Positions 19,517-27,529 of a stretch of 64,000 bases of DNA are shown one piece after another. The position numbers and the translations under genes were made by a program. Below the pieces are notes generated by a model. That model was not told the origin of the DNA. It searched no databases and saw only the letters and a list, made by a program, of their open reading frames with translations. The stretch's first letter is position 1. Every line of letters begins with the position of its first letter. Source of the DNA: Bauldia litoralis (GTDB lineage Bacteria > Pseudomonadota > Alphaproteobacteria > Rhizobiales > Kaistiaceae); the NCBI RefSeq assembly GCF_900104485.1, contig NZ_FMXQ01000012.1:99868-163867 (forward strand), read 5' to 3'.

Positions 19517-20062
19517 ATGCCCGAACCCAAAGAGAATGGTGATATGTCACTGCTGATCGTCGACGACGACAAACCCTTCCTGCAGCGTCTGGCCCGAGCC
19601 ATGGAAACCCGTGGCTACGAGGTCGACACCGCCGACAGCGTCGCCGACGGGCTGCGCAAGGTCGAAAGCACCCCACCCTCCTACGCGGTGGTCGACATGC
19701 GGCTGGACGATGGCAACGGCCTCGACGTGGTCGCGTTGATCCGCAAGCGCCGTCCCGATTCGCGGATCGTCGTGCTGACCGGCTATGGCAACATCGCCAC
19801 CGCGGTAACGGCGGTGAAGCTCGGCGCCTTCGACTACCTGGCCAAGCCGGCCGACGCCGACGACGTACACCTGGCGCTGACCCGCGACCCCTTGGAGAAG
19901 GCAGAACCGCCGGAAAACCCGATGTCGGCCGACCGGGTGCGCTGGGAACATATCCAGCGGGTCTACGAACTCTGCGACCGCAATGTCTCGGAGACAGCCC
20001 GCCGGCTCAACATGCACCGTCGCACGCTGCAGCGCATCCTCGCCAAGCGCGCCCCGCGCTAG
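19517..20062 (+). CDS. regA: RegA/ActR/PrrA-type response regulator
   Basis: A 181-residue two-domain regulator: receiver domain with acidic pocket IVDDDK, phosphorylation site D60 in VVDMRLDDGNG, and lysine in LAKPAD, then a C-terminal Fis-like helix-turn-helix (NVSETARRLNMHRRTLQRIL). It controls energy and carbon metabolism genes under low oxygen. I start it at ATG 19517, which matches the short family N-terminus and has GAGG 10 bases upstream; an in-frame ATG at 19544 starts right at the receiver domain. It lies 56 bases after regB. Confidence 0.93.
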   Translation: MPEPKENGDMSLLIVDDDKPFLQRLARAMETRGYEVDTADSVADGLRKVESTPPSYAVVDMRLDDGNGLDVVALIRKRRPDSRIVVLTGYGNIATAVTAVKLGAFDYLAKPADADDVHLALTRDPLEKAEPPENPMSADRVRWEHIQRVYELCDRNVSETARRLNMHRRTLQRILAKRAPR

Positions 20063-20084
20063 GCGCCTCTCCGGACAGACAGAC

Positions 20085-20567
20085 CTAGAAGGCCAGCCGC
20101 GCCGCTTCCGGATCGACAAGTCCGTGCAGACGGTGGGCGGCCGCCTGGGCGAAGCGGACCAGCATCGCCTTGCGGGTCGCCGCCACCAGCCGGTGTTCCG
20201 GCGCCTCGCGCAACAGTTCCGCGCCATAGCCGTCGGCGAGGATCATGCCGGCGTCCTCGGGAAAGATGTCGAGCGGAACGTCGGCATGGGTGGCGAAGAA
20301 CAGGCGGTCGCAGGACAGCCGATAGTCAGGCCATTTATGGTCGGTACGGAAATCCTCGACCGACGACTTGATCTCGACGATCCACAGGTCGCCGGCTGGC
20401 CCGAGGCCGACGACATCCGCGCGACGGCCGGTGGCGAGCGGCAGCTCCGCCACCACCGCGAAGCCGCGGGCGCGCAGCAGCCGGCCGACGCCGCGCTGGA
20501 CAGCCAAAGCGCGTTCCGACTGGCGTCCGTCCACCGGCGGCGCGACTCGGCTGAGATCGTTCAACAT
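20085..20567 (-). CDS. mmcB: MmcB-family DNA repair protein
   Basis: A 160-residue protein with a PD-(D/E)XK-like core: GRRADVVGL then WIVEIKSSVEDFRTD, giving the D...E-x-K catalytic pattern. MmcB of Caulobacter acts in survival of mitomycin C damage. The start ATG 20567 gives the family N-terminus (MLNDLSRV). It is the gene after lpxXL on the same strand, 71 bases away, and converges with regA. Confidence 0.85.
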   Translation of the reverse strand: MLNDLSRVAPPVDGRQSERALAVQRGVGRLLRARGFAVVAELPLATGRRADVVGLGPAGDLWIVEIKSSVEDFRTDHKWPDYRLSCDRLFFATHADVPLDIFPEDAGMILADGYGAELLREAPEHRLVAATRKAMLVRFAQAAAHRLHGLVDPEAARLAF

Positions 20568-20638
20568 GGGAACAAAGGTGGCACAGGCACGCCGGGGATT
20601 GGAAGCCCTGAGTGGCAGCAGTGCGAGCAAGCGGTGCC

Positions 20639-21754
20639 CTAGAACTGCTTGTTGTGCTTGCGGCGTCCGTAGCGCCAGCGGTCGTGCAGCCACAGCCATT
20701 GCCCCGGCGCCGACCGCACCCATTGCTCGACCATGCCATGGACGACGACATTGGCGCCTTCCGCGTCGACGCGGCCCTTGGCATCGCGGGGCAGCGCCAG
20801 CGGCGGCGTCATCGTCACGTGGAAGCGGCCGTCGGGCAGGCGCACCGAGAAGGAACCATGCACCGGGCAGTCGAACAGCCGGGCCATGACGCCGACGACC
20901 GGGTTGCTGAGCGACATCCGACCGAAGAAGGGGATGGCCTGACCTTCGGCAATGCGCTGATCGACGAGGACGCCGATATGATTGCCCTTGGCAAGCGCCC
21001 GGGCGACCTGCCGCGCGGTGCCCGGCCCCGAAACGACCAGATCCTCGACGAAGGCGCTGCGGCGCTTTTCCATCTCCGCGGCGATGTAGGGATTGGTCGG
21101 CGGACGGTAGGGCGCGACCACCGGCAGGCCGAGCCTGGCGCCGATCGCCGCGACCAGTTCCCAGTTGCCGATATGGGCACCGAAAATGATGCCGGCCTTG
21201 CCGCTGTCGCGCAGCGCGTGGATGTGTTCGATGCCGACGACCTCGACCGGCCCGTCCTGCATGTTCTCGGGATCGAAGTCGGCGACGAGGTCCTGTAGGA
21301 AGGCGTATTCGATCGCCTGGGCGGCGAGGTTGTCCCAGACTTCCGAGAGGATCGCGGCGCGCTCCGCCTCGCTCTTGTCGGGGTAGGCGGCGGCGATATT
21401 GGCGGCGCCGAGCTTGTTTTCCTTCGAGAGGCGGCCGAAGACGCGCGTCACGCGGGCGGCGATCCGGGAGGCCCGCAGCCGGCCGACCGCCTGCGCCCAG
21501 TTGAACAGGAAGCGCATGAGGCCGGCCATGCGGCGCTGAAGGAAGTCCGACGTGCCGGCCCGTCGCAGCGCCGTATCGCGGCGCTTCTGCTTGGCGGCCT
21601 TGCGGGCGGCGCGCCGGGCTTGCCTGGCGGCCGAGTGCTTGTCGCGCCGTTCGCGCTTGCGCCGGCGGCGCGCGCGCCGCTCCTCGTCGGTGCGGGGCGT
21701 CTTGTGCTTGCGGGAACCAGCCCTGGGGTTTTTCGCTTTCGACCCGTCGCTCAC
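20639..21754 (-). CDS. lpxXL: LpxXL-type lipid A acyltransferase (very-long-chain fatty acid)
   Basis: A 371-residue member of the LpxL/HtrB family; the catalytic motif is HIGNWE, and RQVARALAKGNHIGVLVDQR is the typical following segment. As the last gene of the acpXL cluster it should transfer the C28-type hydroxylated fatty acid from AcpXL to lipid A at the inner membrane. The start is GTG overlapping the adh stop (GTGA). Residues 3-65 are an unusual tail almost entirely of K, R, A, E and D, absent from the roughly 310-residue rhizobial enzymes I recall. An alternative start at the methionine beginning MAGLMRFLF would remove it. Confidence 0.88.
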   Translation of the reverse strand: MSDGSKAKNPRAGSRKHKTPRTDEERRARRRRKRERRDKHSAARQARRAARKAAKQKRRDTALRRAGTSDFLQRRMAGLMRFLFNWAQAVGRLRASRIAARVTRVFGRLSKENKLGAANIAAAYPDKSEAERAAILSEVWDNLAAQAIEYAFLQDLVADFDPENMQDGPVEVVGIEHIHALRDSGKAGIIFGAHIGNWELVAAIGARLGLPVVAPYRPPTNPYIAAEMEKRRSAFVEDLVVSGPGTARQVARALAKGNHIGVLVDQRIAEGQAIPFFGRMSLSNPVVGVMARLFDCPVHGSFSVRLPDGRFHVTMTPPLALPRDAKGRVDAEGANVVVHGMVEQWVRSAPGQWLWLHDRWRYGRRKHNKQF

Positions 21755-22776
21755 AACGTCACGATGATCTTGCCGAAGACCTGCCGCGATTCCAGCCGGG
21801 CGAGCGCCTCGTCGATGCCGTCGAGATCGGTCATCGTATCGACAACCGGCCTGACGACGCCGGAGGCGAGCTTGTCCAGCGTTTCCTTGAGGTTGCGGAC
21901 CGAGCAGCCGAAGCTGCCGATCAGCCGAAGTTGCTGCTGATAGAGCTGGAAGAGATTGATTTCACAATTGATTCCGGTGGTCGAGCCGCAGGTGACCAGC
22001 GTCCCGCCGCGCTTCAGGCAGAACATGCTCTTGGCGAAGGTATCGACGCCGACATGTTCGAAGACGACATCAACGCCGCGCTTCTTGGTGATCTTGCGGA
22101 CCAGGCTTTCGAAGCGGTCCTCGCGGTAGTTGATGACGTGGTCGGCGCCGAGCGCCTTGGCCTTCTCGATCTTGTCGTCGCTGCCGACCGTGGTGATCAC
22201 CGTCGCGCCGACCGCCTTGGCGAGCTGGATGGCGGCGGTGCCGATGCCGCTGCCGCCGGCCTGGATGAGGATCGTCTGGCCCCCCTCCAGCCTGGCATTG
22301 TCGAATAGCATGTGCTGCGGCGTGCCGATGGTGACCGGGGCGCAGGCGGCAGCGACCACATCGACGCCGTCGGGCGCGGGGATCGCCAGGCGCGCCGGCA
22401 GGTTGACCAATTCGCGGGCGAGGCCGTCGATATGGAAGCCGCGGATGCCGCCGACATTCTCGCAGAGGTTTTCCTTGCCGGCGCGACAGGCAGGACAGGT
22501 GCCGCAGGTCTCGGCGCCGAAAATCGCCACCAGTTGACCGGGCGCCAGCCCCTCGACGCCGTCACCGACCGCGGCGACGGTGCCGGCTGCCTCGACACCG
22601 ACGACGATGGGCAGCTTGCGCTTGGCGAAGGCCATGCCGCGCCAGCCCCAGACGTCGATGTGATTGAGCGCGACCGCGCCAATGCGGACCTGGACCTCGC
22701 CGGGTCCCGGCGGTGGCGGTTCGGGCAGATCGACGGCCGCGACCTGGCGGCTGTCGAGGACTTGGAGGGCGCGCAC
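21751..22776 (-). CDS. MDR-family dehydrogenase of the VLCFA lipid A cluster
   Basis: A 341-residue medium-chain dehydrogenase/reductase with the NAD(P)-binding GGSGIGTAAIQLAK. It keeps the four cysteines of the structural zinc lobe (CGTCPACRAGKENLC) but lacks the catalytic zinc ligands: the GHE motif reads GVE and the catalytic cysteine region reads LNHIDVWGW. It is therefore probably a quinone-oxidoreductase or enoyl-reductase-like enzyme. In rhizobia this gene sits between fabF1XL and lpxXL, and an enoyl-ACP reductase step in building the C28 chain would suit it. That role is inference. Confidence 0.85.
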   Translation of the reverse strand: MRALQVLDSRQVAAVDLPEPPPPGPGEVQVRIGAVALNHIDVWGWRGMAFAKRKLPIVVGVEAAGTVAAVGDGVEGLAPGQLVAIFGAETCGTCPACRAGKENLCENVGGIRGFHIDGLARELVNLPARLAIPAPDGVDVVAAACAPVTIGTPQHMLFDNARLEGGQTILIQAGGSGIGTAAIQLAKAVGATVITTVGSDDKIEKAKALGADHVINYREDRFESLVRKITKKRGVDVVFEHVGVDTFAKSMFCLKRGGTLVTCGSTTGINCEINLFQLYQQQLRLIGSFGCSVRNLKETLDKLASGVVRPVVDTMTDLDGIDEALARLESRQVFGKIIVTL

Positions 22777-22802
22777 GCGACTGTCGACCGTTGTTGTTGG
22801 GG

Positions 22803-24074
22803 TTAAGCGGGCTCGGCCGCGATGATCAGGCAGGCATTCTGGCCGCCGAAGCCGAAGGAATTCGACAGGACCACCGAGACATTGCCCTCACGCGCCACGT
22901 TCGGCACAACATCGAGGGTAATATCGGGATCGGGGACCTTGTAGTTGATGGTCGGCGGGATGACGCCGGCATGCATGGTCTTGATGGAGATGACTGCTTC
23001 AAGCGCGCCCGACGAGGTCAGCGTGTGGCCGAGCATCGACTTGTTGGAACTGATCGGGACGTTGCGCAGGCGCTCGCCGAAGACCTTGTCGAGCGAGAAG
23101 GCTTCCATCCGGTCGTTCTCGGGCGTGCCGGTGCCGTGGGCGTTGATATAGTTGATCTCGTCGGGGTGCATGGCGGCGTCCTCGAAGGTCGCCCGCAGCG
23201 CACCAATCACCGCCGAACCGTCCGGCTTGGACCGGGTACGGTGGAAATCGTCATTCTTGTCGGCCGCGCCGCGAATGACGGCGAGGATCCGGGCGCCGCG
23301 CGCCTTGGCAACGTCGTAGTCCTCGAGCACCAGGGCGGCGGAGCCCTCGGCGATGACGAAACCGTCGCGGTTCTTGGAGAAGGGCTTGGCGGCTTCCTCG
23401 GGCGGGCCCTTGTAGGAGGACAGCGCCGACAGCAGCGAGAAGCGGACAATCTCCTCGGCGGTCACCGAGCAATCGGTACCGACGCACAGCGCCGCCTCGG
23501 TCTCGCCGCGACGGATCGCCTCGACGCCGAGCTGGATGGCCGTCGCGCCAGAAGCGCAGGCGGTGGTCAGCGAAATCGGGGCGCCCTTGGTGCCGAAGCG
23601 GTCGGCGAGCTTCTCCGACACATAGCCATACATCGAGCGCTCGAATTCCTCGCGATCGTTGGCCTGACCGGCGGCACGGCACATGCGGTCATAGGCGTCT
23701 TCGCCGGCTTCCGGGCCGACAGCCTCGTAGAGGCGGCGGCGGGCCGGCCAGCCGAGTTCGACCGGCGGAATGGCGGTGAAGAGCGGGCCGGGGAAGTCGC
23801 CGGGCTTGCCGATGCCGGACATGCGGACCGCTTCGTCGATGGCAAGTTCACCGATGGTCAGCTTGAGATCGCGCGGATCGACCTCCGGAAAATCGACGGT
23901 GCCGGCGAAGGTGGTGCGCAGATGCGTCGTCGGGAAACGGGTGATCTCCTTGATCCCCGAGCGACCGGCGACCAGCGCCGTCCAGTTGTCCTCGAGGCCG
24001 GTGCCGAGAGAAGACACGACGCCCATTCCGGTGACGGCGACCACCGGGCGATCACGCTTGTCACGAAGAGCCAT
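22803..24074 (-). CDS. fabF1XL: Beta-ketoacyl-ACP synthase (catalytic) of the VLCFA cluster
   Basis: A 423-residue KAS II-type condensing enzyme. The full triad is present: C173 in TTACASG, H313 in NAHGTGTPEND, H350 in SNKSMLGHTL. It should elongate acyl chains on AcpXL to very long lengths. It is longer than housekeeping FabF (about 413), with an insertion around residues 100-150. It lies 117 bases after the second, non-catalytic-looking synthase and 26 bases before adh. Confidence 0.92.
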   Translation of the reverse strand: MALRDKRDRPVVAVTGMGVVSSLGTGLEDNWTALVAGRSGIKEITRFPTTHLRTTFAGTVDFPEVDPRDLKLTIGELAIDEAVRMSGIGKPGDFPGPLFTAIPPVELGWPARRRLYEAVGPEAGEDAYDRMCRAAGQANDREEFERSMYGYVSEKLADRFGTKGAPISLTTACASGATAIQLGVEAIRRGETEAALCVGTDCSVTAEEIVRFSLLSALSSYKGPPEEAAKPFSKNRDGFVIAEGSAALVLEDYDVAKARGARILAVIRGAADKNDDFHRTRSKPDGSAVIGALRATFEDAAMHPDEINYINAHGTGTPENDRMEAFSLDKVFGERLRNVPISSNKSMLGHTLTSSGALEAVISIKTMHAGVIPPTINYKVPDPDITLDVVPNVAREGNVSVVLSNSFGFGGQNACLIIAAEPA

Positions 24075-24191
24075 TTCAAACTCCGTCCTCTGTCGAAGAA
24101 ACCAGACCCCACAAGTGGGTCCGCTTCGGCTTGCTTCAACCGCTTCACTTCCTGCCCGGGGCCGCGCGCGGCAGTCCCGGCTCGCCGGATC

Positions 24192-25400
24192 CTAGTCGAT
24201 CGCCTCGACCAGACCCATGCCCTCGCCGCGCCAGTTGCCCCACGAATTGACGGCTATGGCGGTCGGGGCCTCCGTCACCGGCGTCTCGAAGCCGGTGTCG
24301 TCGGCAGGCCGGTAGAAGCCCTTGCGCGACAGGGCGAGCGCCGCCAGGCCAACCATCGACGGGAACGTCGCCTCGACGCTGGTGCCCAGCATGTTCGGCA
24401 CGGCCCGCACCGTATCCAGCTCGCCGCGGGCGATCAATCCGGCGAGAAAGCCCTGCTCTTCCTGGGTCAGCGGCGACAGGCCGGAGGCGCTGGTCAGCAT
24501 GGCGAGACGGCGGTCGCCGGCTTCCTTGCGGATCGCGGCGAACTGCTCGGCGGCGATTTCGGCGGCCTGGCCGGGCTCGCGGCGGCTGCGGCCGGACAGC
24601 ACCGTGCCGAGCCGCGCATAAGGCTTGGCGCCACGGGCCTCGGCATGCTCGCGCGCTTCCAGCACCAGGAAGGTACCGACCGAACCGAGAATGATGCCGC
24701 CGCCCTTCTCGGGCCGCGCCCAGACCGAGGCCGGCTCGCCGGTCCAAGCCCAGCCGGCGCCGGACATCACCAGAAGCACGTCCTTGCGCTCGGCGATGAT
24801 GGCACCACCGGCCAGGAAGATGTCGCCCTGGTCGGCGCGAATGCGGCGCGCGGCGATTTCCACGGCGCTGACGCTGGCCAGTTCCTCGCCCATGAAGGTG
24901 CGGGAGGAGCCGGTCACCTTGTGGACGATGGCGATGTTGCCGGCGACGAGATTGGGAAGCTGGGCAAGAAACAGCGTCGGGCGGAGGTCGTTAGACAGCC
25001 GCTCGTTGATGAACTCTTCCGGCGATTCGGCAGCGCCAACGCCTTCGAGGATCGTCTGGTCGACCGCCAGATCGCGTTCGCCACCGGCGGCGGCGACGAC
25101 CATGTTGGTGTTGGACAAGAGTTCGAGATTGCCGGCGATACCGGCGTCGTCCAGCGCCAGGCCCGCGGTGTAGGTGCCGACGCGCTGCCAGTTCTCCATC
25201 TGGCGGCGATCGCCGCCCTTCGGAATCTGCTGCGAGAAATCGAGCGGCACCATCGGATGGACCGGATAGGGCGCGAAGGTGGTCTTGTCGATCACCGGGG
25301 TGGGATGCTCGGCCTCGGCCATCGCCTGCCAATGGGCGTCCAGACCCTCGCCGAGGCTGGACGTCATGCCGATGCCGGTGATCCAGACCTCGCGCGTCAT
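24192..25400 (-). CDS. fabF2XL: Beta-ketoacyl-ACP synthase-like protein lacking the catalytic triad, VLCFA cluster
   Basis: A 402-residue thiolase-fold protein beginning VWITGIGMTSSLGEGL, clearly of the KAS family, but the nucleophile segment reads KVTGSSRTF where active enzymes have T-A-C; the cysteine position is S165. The entire protein contains no cysteine. The two catalytic-histidine motifs are also lost (TSASGLSPL and PNMLGTSVEA). By analogy with chain-length factors of type II polyketide synthases, it probably pairs with the neighbouring catalytic synthase. Its place between fabZ and fabF1 is the rhizobial order. Confidence 0.88.
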   Translation of the reverse strand: MTREVWITGIGMTSSLGEGLDAHWQAMAEAEHPTPVIDKTTFAPYPVHPMVPLDFSQQIPKGGDRRQMENWQRVGTYTAGLALDDAGIAGNLELLSNTNMVVAAAGGERDLAVDQTILEGVGAAESPEEFINERLSNDLRPTLFLAQLPNLVAGNIAIVHKVTGSSRTFMGEELASVSAVEIAARRIRADQGDIFLAGGAIIAERKDVLLVMSGAGWAWTGEPASVWARPEKGGGIILGSVGTFLVLEAREHAEARGAKPYARLGTVLSGRSRREPGQAAEIAAEQFAAIRKEAGDRRLAMLTSASGLSPLTQEEQGFLAGLIARGELDTVRAVPNMLGTSVEATFPSMVGLAALALSRKGFYRPADDTGFETPVTEAPTAIAVNSWGNWRGEGMGLVEAID

Positions 25401-25447
25401 TTACCCTACCCTTGCACGCAAGCGCTTCGCCGGACGGTGGATTATGA

Positions 25448-25915
25448 TCAAGACATCATCCCCATCTCGACGCCGTGCCGACGCGCGCGTTCGCGAACGA
25501 GAACCGGAAGTTCCGGGCTCGGGAAGTCCATCAGCATCATCGTCAACTCGGCGTCGGCGATGAGCTTGCCGTCGATGTGGATCGAATTGCGGGTGATGCT
25601 GAAGCCCGAACCATCATGAACGAGGTCGCAGGTCGATTTCATCACCATGCCGGGCAGGGCGAAGCTCCGGATCTTGACCTTCTTGGCACCGGCGAAAAAC
25701 GGCAGCCGGCCGAAATTGTTCATGCCAAGAAGCAGGTAGCCGGCCGTGTGATTCATCATCTCGAGCAGAAGCACGCCCGGCATGATCGGATAGCCGGGGA
25801 AATGCCCTTCGAAGACCGGGCTTTCGTCCGGAATGGTCGACGTTGCCTCGACGTGACCCTTCTCAAGGTCGAAGACGTCGACGCTGTCGATGATATCGAA
25901 GTATTCGAGGCGCAT
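25448..25915 (-). CDS. fabZXL: FabZ-like 3-hydroxyacyl-ACP dehydratase of the VLCFA cluster
   Basis: A 155-residue hot-dog-fold dehydratase with catalytic H38 in EGHFPGYPIMPG and E52 in LLLEMMNHTAG. It removes water from 3-hydroxyacyl-AcpXL during elongation. It lies 9 bases after acpXL and 47 bases before fabF2, consistent with a single transcript. Confidence 0.92.
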   Translation of the reverse strand: MRLEYFDIIDSVDVFDLEKGHVEATSTIPDESPVFEGHFPGYPIMPGVLLLEMMNHTAGYLLLGMNNFGRLPFFAGAKKVKIRSFALPGMVMKSTCDLVHDGSGFSITRNSIHIDGKLIADAELTMMLMDFPSPELPVLVRERARRHGVEMGMMS

Positions 25916-25924
25916 GGCGTCCGG

Positions 25925-26206
25925 TCAGGCGTCCTTGGCAGCGACGAGTTCGTCGATGCGGGCGCAGAGATTCTTCAGGACGAAATAATCATCGACCGAA
26001 GCCCGCCCTTCATTGACCTCTTCGGTCCATGATTCGAGCGGGATCTTGATCCCGAATTTCTTGTCGAGGGCGAAAACGATGTCGAGGAAATCGAGGCTAT
26101 CGATGCCCAGATCGTCGATTGCATGCGATTCCGGCGTGATCTGATCCTGTGGAATCTCGCTGGTCTCGGAAATGACCTTGGAAACCACATCGAATGTCGA
26201 GGACAT
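25925..26206 (-). CDS. acpXL: Acyl carrier protein AcpXL
   Basis: A 93-residue acidic acyl carrier protein; the phosphopantetheine serine is S37 in [14 protein letters not shown]. It is longer than housekeeping AcpP (about 78), with the extra C-terminal stretch typical of AcpXL, the carrier for the 27-hydroxy-C28 fatty acid of lipid A. The start is ATG 26206 inside a longer open frame whose upstream part is not coding. First gene of the cluster. Confidence 0.93.
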   Translation of the reverse strand: MSSTFDVVSKVISETSEIPQDQITPESHAIDDLGIDSLDFLDIVFALDKKFGIKIPLESWTEEVNEGRASVDDYFVLKNLCARIDELVAAKDA

Positions 26207-26530
26207 GTGACTTTGACGATCCCTTGCTGATTCAAGCCATCTAACGCCGCGCGCCGGCGATTCCAAGCATAAAAAGCCCCCCGCCGGGCCGCGGCCTGCT
26301 TCCCAGGCCCGGCTACGACGGCTCACTTTTCCGCCACGGCCGCATCGCGGGTACGCCCCGACCGCCTGACGATATCGTGCAACGCACAAACGGCGGCCGC
26401 ATTCGCGCGGCGCCGTGCCGGCAAGGGCAATACCGCCCTTCCCCTCTCCTGTCCACCGTGACACAGCATGCTGGTTGCGCGACAAAGGCCGGTCGCGAGA
26501 CAATGCGCCCAGTCAGAAGAGGCATTCCCT
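26207..26530. promoter_or_regulatory. Divergent intergenic region between acpXL and the DUF1624 gene
   Basis: These 324 bases separate two divergent genes and must carry the acpXL cluster promoter. A poor minus-strand match is TTGGAA, 17 bases, TAGATG about 40 bases upstream of the acpXL start. The middle is GC-rich with an AAAAAGCCCCCCGCCGGGC stretch near 26270. I see no gene or RNA structure that I can name. Confidence 0.35.
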
Positions 26531-27529
26531 GTGGTTTCAGTAACCGGATCCCAAGCTACCGGGCGATCGTTCCGGCTCGCGGCGATCGACGTTGCCCGGG
26601 GAATCGCGATCCTGGCGATGGTCGTCTACCACTTGGCGTGGGACCTCTCGGCCAACAGCCTGATCGCGGTCGATGTCTCGACCGATGTCGGTTGGAAGAT
26701 TTTCGCCCGACTGATTGCCGGGACCTTCCTCGCCCTGGTCGGTTTCAACCTCGTCCTGGCGTCACGCAACGGCTTCCGGACCGGCCCTTACCTCCGGCGG
26801 CTGGCGATCATTATCGCCGCAGCGGCGGTGGTGAGCGCCGGGACCTACTGGTTCCAGCCGGACTCCTTCGTGTTCTTCGGCATCCTGCACGCCATTGCGC
26901 TGACCAGCATCCTCGCCCTTCCCTTCCTGCGGGCGCCGGTCTGGCTGACCCTGGTCGTGGCCGTCTTTTTCCTGGTCGGGCCGCATGTCCTCGCCAGCCC
27001 GATCTTCAACTCCTACTGGTGGTACTGGCTCGGCCTCGCCACCGATCCGCCGATCACCGTCGACTTCGTGCCGATCTTCCCGTGGTTCGGCGTCGTGCTT
27101 GCCGGCGTCGCGGCTGGGCGGTTCGTCCTTGCCCACCTCGACTGGCCGCTATGGCAGTGGCGCGGCGAAGGCGCCGTCGCGCGTTTCCTTGCCCTGGCGG
27201 GTCGATGGAGCCTGTCGATCTACCTGATCCACCAGCCGATCCTGATCGGCATCCTGATGGTCGCAGCGCCGTTGATCGGCCCGAGCGAAGCCGCGCTGGC
27301 GGCGCAGCTTCGCGCCGAATATGACGCGAGCTGTGCCCTTGCCGGCTACGAGCAGGGCGCCTGCGACGCCTATTCGCGCTGTATCGTCACTGCGCTCAGC
27401 GCCGAGGAGGGTATCCTCGTCTCGGCCGGGCAGCGCCAGCTCAGCGAGGCCCAGCTCGACCGGTGGCAGGTGATCCTCGCCGAATGCCGGGCGAAGCACC
27501 TGCCTCCGGACGTTTCCGAGGGGGTCTAG
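26531..27529 (+). CDS. DUF1624 / heparan-alpha-glucosaminide acetyltransferase-like membrane protein
   Basis: A 332-residue polytopic membrane protein with about seven hydrophobic segments up to residue 260, and the family signature AAIDVARGIAILAMVVYHLAWDL split over the first segment. It belongs to the acyltransferase-like DUF1624 group; bacterial function is unknown. The last 70 residues are soluble with several cysteines, an unusual extra tail. Start is GTG 26531 with GAAGAGG 8 bases upstream. Its TAG shares the palindrome CTAG with the stop of the convergent SMP-30 gene. Confidence 0.82.
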   Translation: MVSVTGSQATGRSFRLAAIDVARGIAILAMVVYHLAWDLSANSLIAVDVSTDVGWKIFARLIAGTFLALVGFNLVLASRNGFRTGPYLRRLAIIIAAAAVVSAGTYWFQPDSFVFFGILHAIALTSILALPFLRAPVWLTLVVAVFFLVGPHVLASPIFNSYWWYWLGLATDPPITVDFVPIFPWFGVVLAGVAAGRFVLAHLDWPLWQWRGEGAVARFLALAGRWSLSIYLIHQPILIGILMVAAPLIGPSEAALAAQLRAEYDASCALAGYEQGACDAYSRCIVTALSAEEGILVSAGQRQLSEAQLDRWQVILAECRAKHLPPDVSEGV

